Shown here: one piece after another, positions 16,904 through 23,495 of the stretch
Layout: each line of letters begins with the position of its first letter
Numbering within the stretch: the stretch's first letter is position 1
NCBI RefSeq assembly: GCF_039503195.1
Contig: NZ_JBCJKP010000001.1
Coordinates: forward strand, 6,634,001-6,698,000
DNA: 64,000 bases
Direction: 5' to 3'
Source: Streptomyces mirabilis
Lineage (GTDB): Bacteria > Actinomycetota > Actinomycetes > Streptomycetales > Streptomycetaceae
Program-made: the position numbers and the translations under genes
The notes under the pieces: generated by a model
Seen by the model: the letters and a program-made list of their open reading frames with translations, nothing else
What the model was told of the DNA's origin: nothing
Databases searched by the model: none

Positions 16904-18157
16904 TCAGTTGGCGAACACGGTCACACTGTCCTCGGTGGCGTGCTTCGGCTGGAGCTCCTCGGCCTCGTGGGAGAGCGCGTTCCGGCGTACGAAGACCACG
17001 ACCGCTCCGATCACGGCGGTGATCGCGGCGACCACGAACGGGATGTGGATGTCGCTCCACTCCTCGATCTTCGGCGCGAAGTAGGGCGCGGCCGCGGCGG
17101 CGAACCACCGGACGAAGTTGTAGCCGGCGCTCGCCACCGGGCGCGGTGCGTCCGACACGCCGAGGGCCAGCTCGGTGTAGACGGTGTTGTTCACGCCGAT
17201 GAAGGCGCCCGACAGGATCGTGCAGACCACGGCCGCGGTGTGGTTGCCGTACCCGAGCACGAGCACGTCGGCGGCGAGCAGGACCAGGGAGCCGCCCAGC
17301 ACCTTGAGCGAGCCGAACCGTGCCTGCATCCGGGGCGCCACGATCACCGAGAAGACGGCGAGCAGCAGGCCCCAGCAGAAGAACACGGCGCCCGACTTGT
17401 AGGGAGTCATGTTCAGCACGAACGGGGTGAAGGCCAGCACGGTGAAGAACGTGTAGTTGTAGAAGAACGCCGACACGGCCGCCGAGGCGAGGCCGCCGTG
17501 GCCGAGCGCCTTGATCGGGTCGAGCAGTGAGGTCTTCTTCGCGGGCCTCGGCTGCTCCTTCAGGAACGCCGTGATGCACAGGAAGCCGACCGCCATCAGG
17601 AACGCGGTGCCGAAGAAGGGGTAGCGCCAGCTGGCGTTGCCGAGCAGGGCGCCGAGCAGCGGCCCGCACGCCATGCCGAGGCCGAGCGCGGACTCGTAGA
17701 GCAGGATCGCCGCGGCGCTGCCGCCGGCCGCCGCGCCGACGATGACGGCGAGGGCGGTGGAGACGAACAGCGCGTTGCCCAGACCCCAGCCGGCCCGGAA
17801 GCCGACGAGTTCGCCGACCGAGCCCGACGTGCCCGCGAGCCCCGCGAAGACCACGACGAGCGCGAGGCCGAGCAGCAGGGTCTTCTTGCCGCCGATGCGG
17901 CTGGAGACGAAGCCGGTCACCAGCATCGCGACCGCGGTGATCAGGAAGTACGAGGTGAACAGCAGCGAGACCTGGCTCGGGGTGGCGTCCAGGCCCTTGG
18001 CGATGGAGGGCAGGATCGGGTCGACGAGCCCGATGCCCATGAAGGCGACGACGGATGCGCCGGCGGTCGCCCAGACGGCCTTCGGCTGCCGCAGGATGCT
18101 GCCCGCGCCGGCGTCGAATGTGTCCCCCTCGGCGGGACCTCCCGTGGTGTTGGTCAT
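16904..18157 (-). CDS. Major facilitator superfamily transporter
   Basis: This 417-residue protein has 12 predicted membrane helices and the MFS loop motif (GFVSSRIGGKKTLLLG) between helices 2 and 3. A second conserved segment is RAGWGLGNALFVSTALAVI. The pattern fits drug/proton antiporters of the DHA1 class, but the substrate is unknown. The start at 18157 follows GAGGAGCG; an in-frame ATG at 18223 lies too close to the promoter. A near-consensus promoter with an overlapping inverted repeat (18222-18251) suggests repression by a MarR- or TetR-type protein not encoded next to it. Confidence 0.85.
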   Translation of the reverse strand: MTNTTGGPAEGDTFDAGAGSILRQPKAVWATAGASVVAFMGIGLVDPILPSIAKGLDATPSQVSLLFTSYFLITAVAMLVTGFVSSRIGGKKTLLLGLALVVVFAGLAGTSGSVGELVGFRAGWGLGNALFVSTALAVIVGAAAGGSAAAILLYESALGLGMACGPLLGALLGNASWRYPFFGTAFLMAVGFLCITAFLKEQPRPAKKTSLLDPIKALGHGGLASAAVSAFFYNYTFFTVLAFTPFVLNMTPYKSGAVFFCWGLLLAVFSVIVAPRMQARFGSLKVLGGSLVLLAADVLVLGYGNHTAAVVCTILSGAFIGVNNTVYTELALGVSDAPRPVASAGYNFVRWFAAAAAPYFAPKIEEWSDIHIPFVVAAITAVIGAVVVFVRRNALSHEAEELQPKHATEDSVTVFAN

Positions 18158-18221
18158 GCTCGCTCCTCGACTGCGTAGGGAGAGATCGGTGGATCGATGG
18201 CTAGATCGTTGGCGTATACAC

Positions 18222-18251
18222 ATAATAAGTTAGAAGGACTAATTAATGCAA
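18222..18251 (-). promoter_or_regulatory. Promoter and possible operator of the MFS gene
   Basis: Read on the minus strand, TTGCAT (18246-18251) and TATTAT (18222-18227) are 18 bases apart. The spacer holds the inverted repeat TTAG-AAGGA-CTAA. ATGCA-AGC-TGCAT overlaps the -35 side. The region is far more AT-rich than its surroundings. Confidence 0.65.
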
Positions 18252-18340
18252 GCTGCATCTAGTTCCATCGGGTGACCGGCGCCCTCCGGACGGGTGATCG
18301 TCCTTGACGCGGCGAAATACGGGGAGGACCGTGGGGCCCT

Positions 18341-18982
18341 ATGAGGGGCGAACCCAGTTGCCCGAAGTGTGGTGGCCGGGTCAGGGCTCCCGGCCTCTTT
18401 GCCGACTCCTGGCAGTGCGATGCGCACGGGGCCGTGTATCCGCTGCAGCCCGTGATCCCGCCCAGCGTCGAGGCCCTCGGTGTAGTGGTGCACCGTGCCC
18501 AGGTGCCGGTGTGGATGCCGTGGCCACTGCCGGTCGGCTGGCTGTTCACCGGTGCGGCCTTCGCCGGTGACGATCGCAGCGGAGGGCGCGCGACGGCCGT
18601 GGCCTGCTCGGGTCCCGGGCCGCTCGGCGGCATAGGGGAGCTGATCCTCGTCGCCGAGGAGCTCGGCGTCGGCCTCGGCGCGCGGTACGCGGGTATCGAC
18701 GGACCCGACCCGGGGCCGTACATGAACGTCGAGAAACCGCCCCAGGCGAAGGTCCTCGCGGCCGGCCGCCCGACCCCGCTCTGGCATGTGGCCGGCAGCC
18801 CCGACGACCGTGCCGTCTTCGCGGGCGAGGCGCTGGGGCTGTGGGTGTGGGCGGTGGTGTGGCCCGAGCAGTCGGGGCTGCTGATGTACGACGAGCTGGT
18901 GCTGACGGATCTGCGGGATGCGGGGGCGGAAGTGGATCTGTTGCCGTGCGGGGCGTTGTCGCCACGGATCCTGGAGCCGTAG
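18341..18982 (+). CDS. Zinc-ribbon conserved hypothetical protein (DUF6758-like)
   Basis: This 213-residue protein opens with a short zinc ribbon (CPKCGG at residues 7-12, then CDAHG). It continues with a conserved Trp-rich and Gly-rich body (PVWMPWPLPVGWLFTGAAFAGDD, GPGPLGGIGELILVAEELGVG). I recognise it as a conserved streptomycete family but know no function. The ATG at 18341 has GGGGAGG at 18321-18327, 13 bases away, a long spacing. It is divergent from the MFS gene and shares its upstream region. Confidence 0.72.
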   Translation: MRGEPSCPKCGGRVRAPGLFADSWQCDAHGAVYPLQPVIPPSVEALGVVVHRAQVPVWMPWPLPVGWLFTGAAFAGDDRSGGRATAVACSGPGPLGGIGELILVAEELGVGLGARYAGIDGPDPGPYMNVEKPPQAKVLAAGRPTPLWHVAGSPDDRAVFAGEALGLWVWAVVWPEQSGLLMYDELVLTDLRDAGAEVDLLPCGALSPRILEP

Positions 18983-19081
18983 CGCTCCGCTGGGGTGTGC
19001 GGTGCCTCGGGTTCTGGGGTTCTTGGGTCCTCGGGTTTGGGTCCTTGGGTGGTTGCGTGGAGGCGTGCGGGTTTGCTCTGG

Positions 19082-19118
19082 GCTGAGCGCGCGGTTCCCC
19101 GCGCCCCTGACGGGGCGC
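19082..19118. repeat. Dispersed intergenic hairpin repeat, copy 3
   Basis: GCGCGGTTCCCCGCGCCCC is followed by TGAC and GGGGCGC, the minus-orientation form of the element at 1842-1875. Confidence 0.75.
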
Positions 19119-19160
19119 TTCGCGCAGGGTGGTTGTAGGGGGCGCCCGGTACTTGCGGCT

Positions 19161-19191
19161 GTGACAAGGCGCTCGGAAATCCCGTTATGCT
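19161..19191 (+). promoter_or_regulatory. Promoter of the PHP-domain gene
   Basis: GTGACA (19161-19166) and TATGCT (19186-19191) are 19 bases apart. This gives a leader of about 36 bases before the GTG at 19234. Confidence 0.55.
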
Positions 19192-19233
19192 TGAGCGTCC
19201 CCTGTCACCCCGTCATCGCCTGGAGTCCGCGTC

Positions 19234-20091
19234 GTGCGCATCGATCTGCACACCCACTCCACCGCGTCGGACGGTACGGACACCCCGGCCGAGCTGGTGC
19301 GCAACGCCGGCGCCGCCGGTCTCGACGTCGTCGCGCTGACCGATCACGACACGACCCGCGGGTACGCGGAGGCGCTGGCCGCGCTGCCCGAGGGGCTCAC
19401 CCTCGTCACGGGCGCCGAGCTCTCCTGCCGCCTCGACGGCATCAGCATGCACGTGCTGGCCTACCTCTTCGACCCCGAGGAGCCCGGGCTGCTCGCCGAG
19501 CGCGAGCTGGTGCGCGACGATCGCGTGCCGCGCGCCCGGGCCATGGTCGCCAAGCTCCAGGAGCTCGGTGTGCCGGTCACCTGGGAGCAGGTCGCGCGCA
19601 TCGCGGGCGACGGATCCGTCGGGCGACCGCACGTCGCCTCCGCCCTGGTCGAGCTGGGGGTCGTGGACAGCGTCTCCGACGCCTTCACGCAGGACTGGCT
19701 GGCCGACGGCGGCCGGGCCTACGTCCCCAAGCACGAGACCGACCCCTTCGAGGCGATCCGTCTCGTCAAGGCCGCGGGCGGCGTGACCGTGTTCGCGCAC
19801 CCGGCCGCCGCCAAGCGCGGCCGGACCGTGCCGGAGTCCGCGATCGCCGACCTGGCCGCCGCCGGGCTCGACGGCATCGAGGTGGACCACATGGACCATG
19901 AGCCGGCCACCCGCGCCCGGCTGCGCGGCCTCGCCGCCGACCTGGGACTGCTCGCCACCGGATCCAGCGACTACCACGGCAGCCGCAAGACCTGCGTGCT
20001 CGGGGAGTTCACCACCGACCCCGAGGTGTACGGCGAGATCACCCGGCGTGCGACCGGGGCGTTCCCCGTGCCGGGCGCCGGCGGAGTCTGA
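19234..20091 (+). CDS. PHP-domain phosphoesterase
   Basis: This 285-residue protein has the PHP metal-binding motifs HTHS (near residue 6), TDHDT (near 38), GRPHVA, FAHPAA and SSDYHG in order. Length and motif set match the YciV/RnmA-like group, which acts on 3',5'-nucleoside bisphosphates or 5' ends of RNA. Which substrate this one uses cannot be told. The start is the GTG at 19234 giving VRIDLHTHSTASDGT. It has no membrane segments and should be cytoplasmic. It is followed by the MarC-family gene in the same direction. Confidence 0.87.
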   Translation: MRIDLHTHSTASDGTDTPAELVRNAGAAGLDVVALTDHDTTRGYAEALAALPEGLTLVTGAELSCRLDGISMHVLAYLFDPEEPGLLAERELVRDDRVPRARAMVAKLQELGVPVTWEQVARIAGDGSVGRPHVASALVELGVVDSVSDAFTQDWLADGGRAYVPKHETDPFEAIRLVKAAGGVTVFAHPAAAKRGRTVPESAIADLAAAGLDGIEVDHMDHEPATRARLRGLAADLGLLATGSSDYHGSRKTCVLGEFTTDPEVYGEITRRATGAFPVPGAGGV

Positions 20092-20297
20092 CGCCCGCCT
20101 TCACGCCCCAGGTTCCTTGAAGCACCCGACAGGGCACCTGACGAAGCGCCTGCCCAAGCGCCTGCCCAAGGCCTCGGCAACGTACCCGACGCCGGCCGTC
20201 GTGTGCCCCCGTTCCGCCCGGCGGAACGCCCTTCCCCAGCGGTGGCGGCAGATCTCGCCGCGCCGGTTTCCCCACCTCCGCAAGGCCTCACTCACTC

Positions 20298-20903
20298 ATG
20301 TTCGACGTCGCCGTCTTCGGCTCCCTCTTCCTCACCCTCTTCGTCATCATGGATCCCCCCGGGATCACCCCGATCTTCCTCGCGCTCACCGCGGGACGCC
20401 CCGCCAAGGTGCAGAAGCGGATGGCCCTCCAGGCCGTCTGCGTGGCCGGCGGCGTGATCGCCGTCTTCGGCCTCCTCGGCCACCAGATCCTCGACTACCT
20501 GCATGTGTCCGTGCCCGCGCTGATGATCGCGGGCGGGCTGCTGCTCCTGCTGATCGCCCTCGACCTGCTGACCGGCAAGACCGACGAGCCCAAGCAGACC
20601 AAGGACGTCAACGTCGCCCTCGTACCGCTCGGCATGCCGCTGCTCGCGGGCCCCGGCGCGATCGTGTCGGTGATCCTCGCGGTCCAGAAGGCCGACACCG
20701 TCGCCACCCAGGTGTCCGTGTGGGCCGCGATCCTCGCCATCCACGTCGTGCTGTGGCTGGTCATGCGCTACTCGCTGCTGATCATCCGCGTCATCAAGGA
20801 CGGCGGTGTCGTGCTGGTGACGCGGCTGGCGGGCATGATGCTGTCCGCGATCGCCGTGCAGCAGATCATCAACGGGATCACCCAGGTGATCCGGGCGAGC
20901 TGA
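20298..20903 (+). CDS. MarC-family integral membrane protein
   Basis: This 201-residue protein has six predicted transmembrane helices. Family motifs are present: FVIMDPPGITPIFLALT near the start, ALVPLGMPLLAGPGAI in the centre and RLAGMMLSAIAVQQIINGI at the end. The MarC family was once linked to multiple antibiotic resistance in E. coli, but that link has been withdrawn and the function is unknown. The ATG at 20298 is 206 bases after the PHP gene; the gap has only short direct repeats of AAGCGCCTGCCC. A strong terminator follows. Confidence 0.87.
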   Translation: MFDVAVFGSLFLTLFVIMDPPGITPIFLALTAGRPAKVQKRMALQAVCVAGGVIAVFGLLGHQILDYLHVSVPALMIAGGLLLLLIALDLLTGKTDEPKQTKDVNVALVPLGMPLLAGPGAIVSVILAVQKADTVATQVSVWAAILAIHVVLWLVMRYSLLIIRVIKDGGVVLVTRLAGMMLSAIAVQQIINGITQVIRAS

Positions 20904-20924
20904 TCGTGAGCCGGTGAGAACGTG

Positions 20925-20961
20925 CAAAGCCCCGTACGGCGTCGTGCCGTACGGGGCTTTG
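20925..20961. terminator. Bidirectional terminator after the MarC gene
   Basis: CAAAGCCCCGTACGGC (20925-20940) pairs perfectly with GCCGTACGGGGCTTTG (20946-20961) around a five-base loop. The A and T flanks give a U tract on both strands. Confidence 0.88.
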
Positions 20962-21022
20962 AAAGCTGAAGGCGTCCCCCGGAGGTGAACTGCTCCGTGA
21001 TGCTTCGAACTGCTCTGAGATG

Positions 21023-21175
21023 TTATGAAGCGGACGATTCGGTCGGGCGGATCCACAGTCGCTGCCCGATGGCGGCGGCCTGCTGAACGATCCGGTTGAC
21101 GGAGGCGGCGTCTACAACGGTGGTGTCCACGGGCGTGCCGTCGACATCGTCGAGTCGCATGATTTCGAAGCGCAT
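21023..21175 (-). CDS. Small conserved hypothetical protein, 50 residues
   Basis: The ATG at 21175 is preceded by AAGGGAGAAG. The protein runs MRFEIMRLDDVDGTPVDTTV to a VNRIVQQAAAIGQRLWIRP end. It has no signal peptide, membrane helix or metal motif. I recognise it as a short, strongly conserved streptomycete protein without a known role. It is convergent with the MarC gene, from which the terminator at 20925 separates it, and divergent from the NYN gene across an AT-rich promoter region (21250-21340). Confidence 0.7.
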   Translation of the reverse strand: MRFEIMRLDDVDGTPVDTTVVDAASVNRIVQQAAAIGQRLWIRPTESSAS

Positions 21176-21377
21176 GGGCTTCTCCCTTCGTCTGGTCATC
21201 CTCCTGAGGAGAACTACTGGCGTGCGGTGCGCGAGACGTCGGTGCTCGCGCTTCCGTTCGTATTCAACGGGGTGCGTGTTACAAACATTCCCTACGCTAA
21301 GGAAATTTTTCGAGAACCTAATTACTGTCCGGTAAGAAGTCTGGAGGAGACTGAACGGGACCGGTTGTGTTCGCAGC

Positions 21378-22298
21378 GTGACCGCCGGGACAATGGAGGT
21401 GATGAACGACGACCACGCGGCGCTCGGCGCCCGCATCGACCGCACGAACGAGCTGCTCCAGCGCATGCTCGCCGAGGTGGCGAAGACGCCCTCGACCCAT
21501 GCGATCTTCGTCGACGCCGGATACCTGTACGCGGCCGCGGGGCGGCTCGTCGCCGGGACCGAGGACCGCCGCGCCTTCGACCTCGACGCCGAAGGTCTCA
21601 TCGACGCGCTCATCGACAGGGCCCGCACCATCTTCGCCGACAGCAGGCTGCTGCGCGTCTACTGGTACGACGGCGCACGCCGCCGTATCCACACCGCGGA
21701 ACAGCAGACGATCGCCGAACTCCCGGACGTGAAGGTCCGGTTGGGCAACCTCAACGCCAACAACCAGCAAAAGGGCGTCGATTCCCTCATCCGCTCCGAC
21801 CTGGAGTCCCTCGCCCGGCACCGCGCCATCAGCGACGCCGCACTGCTCGGCGGCGACGAGGACCTGGTGTCGGCGGTCGAGGCGGCGCAGGGGTACGGGG
21901 CGCGGGTCCACCTCTGGGGTATCGAGGCGCCCGAGGGCCGCAACCAGGCCGAGCCGCTGCTGTGGGAGGTCGACAGCCAGCGCACGTTCGACCTCGAATT
22001 CTTCAAGCCCTACGTGTCCCGGCGCACCTCCGCGACCTACGACCCGACGGCGGCGAGCCGGCCCTCCCGCGAGGACGTGCGGTTCGTGGGCGCCCAGATC
22101 GCCGCGAAGTGGCTGGCCGCGCGGGGTCGCGAGGCGCTGGTGGAACTGCTGCCGGGCCACCCCTACCTGCCCGGCTCGGTCGACCAGGATCTGCTGGTCG
22201 AGGCCGAGGGGCTGCTGCAGTACTCCCTGCGGGGCCAGGCGGACCTGCGCCGCGCGCTCCGGGACGGCTTCTGGGAGCACTTGCAGGCGCAGTACTAG
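21378..22298 (+). CDS. NYN-domain (PIN-like) RNase family protein
   Basis: This protein of about 298-306 residues has a LabA/NYN core with IFVDAGYLYAAAGRL (first catalytic Asp), RVYWYDGARRR, and ALLGGDEDLVSAVEAAQGYGARVHLWG (later acidic residues). NYN proteins are PIN-like and are predicted metal-dependent RNases. A C-terminal extension after residue 200 contains no motif I know. The start is uncertain: GTG 21378, ATG 21393 and ATG 21402 are all in frame, and GGAGG at 21395-21399 is too close to the last. An AT-rich region upstream likely holds the promoter. Confidence 0.8.
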   Translation: MTAGTMEVMNDDHAALGARIDRTNELLQRMLAEVAKTPSTHAIFVDAGYLYAAAGRLVAGTEDRRAFDLDAEGLIDALIDRARTIFADSRLLRVYWYDGARRRIHTAEQQTIAELPDVKVRLGNLNANNQQKGVDSLIRSDLESLARHRAISDAALLGGDEDLVSAVEAAQGYGARVHLWGIEAPEGRNQAEPLLWEVDSQRTFDLEFFKPYVSRRTSATYDPTAASRPSREDVRFVGAQIAAKWLAARGREALVELLPGHPYLPGSVDQDLLVEAEGLLQYSLRGQADLRRALRDGFWEHLQAQY

Positions 22299-22320
22299 CT
22301 GCTACCGGGCCGCCCCCGGA

Positions 22321-23190
22321 TCACTCCTGCGTCTGATCCCAGAACTTGGCGAGGGCGAGGGCCGTCTGCTCGGGCTGGTCCGTGTTCGGGGAGTGCTCGG
22401 CTCCCCGTACGACCGTGCGCCGGGCCTTGAGACGTACGGCCATGTCGTCCAGGAGCGGCACCGGCCAGGTGTCGTCGAACGCACCCGACAGCACATGCTT
22501 GGGCAGGTGTACGGCGGCCAGCTCGGCGACGCGGTCCGGCTCCGTGCACAGCTGACGGCCGGTCGCGATCAGCTGGGCCGGTCGGGTGAGCAGCCAGCGG
22601 CGCCGCAGGTCCTCGCGGTCGTCCAGCCCACCGTCGAGATCGGCCGTGTCGATCTCCTCCGGCGGTTCCATCGCCTGGATGGCGTCCCACACCTGGGCCA
22701 TGTCCATCACGGCGAGGGCGTCCCGGAGCAGTTCGACGCGCTGTTGCTGGGAGGCGGAGATCTGGGCGGGGCCCGAGGCCATGAGGGTGAGTGAGGCGAA
22801 GGGGGTCGGGTCGAGGAGGACGGCGGCGCGGGCGACCAGTCCGCCGAGGGAGTGGCCGACAATGTGCACGGGAGTGCCGACGGCTGCCGCCTGGGCGAGC
22901 GCGTCCTTCGCCAACTCGGCCTGCGCGTACGCCGATTCGTCGTGCTCGGGACCGTCGCTCTCGTACTGCCCGCGGCCGTCCACGGCGACGGTACGGTACC
23001 CGCGCGCCGCGAGCGGCTCGTGCAGCGCGATGAAGTCTTCCTTGCTGCCGGTGAAACCCGGCAGCAGCAGCACGGTTCCCTTCAGCCGCGCCTGCGGCGC
23101 GGCGTCGAGCGCGGCGAACTCGCCGCGGTCGGTGCGGAGACGGTAGGCACGGACACCGGCGGGCGGCGCGAAGGAGGGGGGCCTGCTCAT
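22321..23190 (-). CDS. Alpha/beta-hydrolase
   Basis: This 289-residue cytoplasmic protein has the alpha/beta-hydrolase order: LLLPGFTGSKEDF (oxyanion hole), VAVDGRGQYES, GHSLGGLVARAAV with the nucleophile Ser, a lid segment, a late acidic residue (SGAFDDTWP), and AEHSPN with the catalytic His. The substrate is unknown. The ATG at 23190 is the only good start. It is convergent with the NYN gene, with only 22 bases between stops. No mobile or operon partner is evident. Confidence 0.85.
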   Translation of the reverse strand: MSRPPSFAPPAGVRAYRLRTDRGEFAALDAAPQARLKGTVLLLPGFTGSKEDFIALHEPLAARGYRTVAVDGRGQYESDGPEHDESAYAQAELAKDALAQAAAVGTPVHIVGHSLGGLVARAAVLLDPTPFASLTLMASGPAQISASQQQRVELLRDALAVMDMAQVWDAIQAMEPPEEIDTADLDGGLDDREDLRRRWLLTRPAQLIATGRQLCTEPDRVAELAAVHLPKHVLSGAFDDTWPVPLLDDMAVRLKARRTVVRGAEHSPNTDQPEQTALALAKFWDQTQE

Positions 23191-23265
23191 GCCCCGAGGC
23201 TATCGGGCGGGGCTGCGCCCCGGCTCCCCGCCCGCCCGTAGTTGTCCGGCTGACGGCCGGTGGGG

Positions 23266-23387
23266 GCTGAGCGCGCAGTTCCCCGCGCCCCTGAAAGCCC
23301 CCAGCTCGTCCGGCGTGTGAGGACGAGGCCGTCAGGCCGATGGGGCGCCGGCGCGCAGCCCCGTGCCCCAGGGGCGCGGGGAACTGC
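23266..23387. repeat. Composite of dispersed intergenic repeats (copies 4 and 5 plus a second type)
   Basis: Copy 4 (GCGCAGTTCCCCGCGCCCC, 23271-23289) and copy 5 (GGGGCGCGGGGAACTG, 23371-23386 approx.) face each other. Between them, near 23303-23345, is a second element with CTCGTCC and GGACGAG arms followed by GGCCGTCAGGCC. This explains much of the 305-base gap 23191-23495, which holds no gene. Confidence 0.75.
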
Positions 23388-23443
23388 CCTCCCAGCCCCC
23401 ACCCACCCGCAGCCGATGAACCCACCCGGGGGGTCGGGAGAAC

Positions 23444-23489
23444 GCCGATGGCCCGGCCCCACTGCGTGTTGTGGGACCGGGCCATCGGC
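23444..23489 (-). terminator. Terminator of the DEAD-box helicase gene
   Basis: GCCGATGGCCCGG (23444-23456) pairs with CCGGGCCATCGGC (23477-23489), with further pairing inside (CCCAC/GTGGG). It lies just after the helicase stop at 23496. Confidence 0.8.
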
Positions 23490-23495
23490 TGAGAA

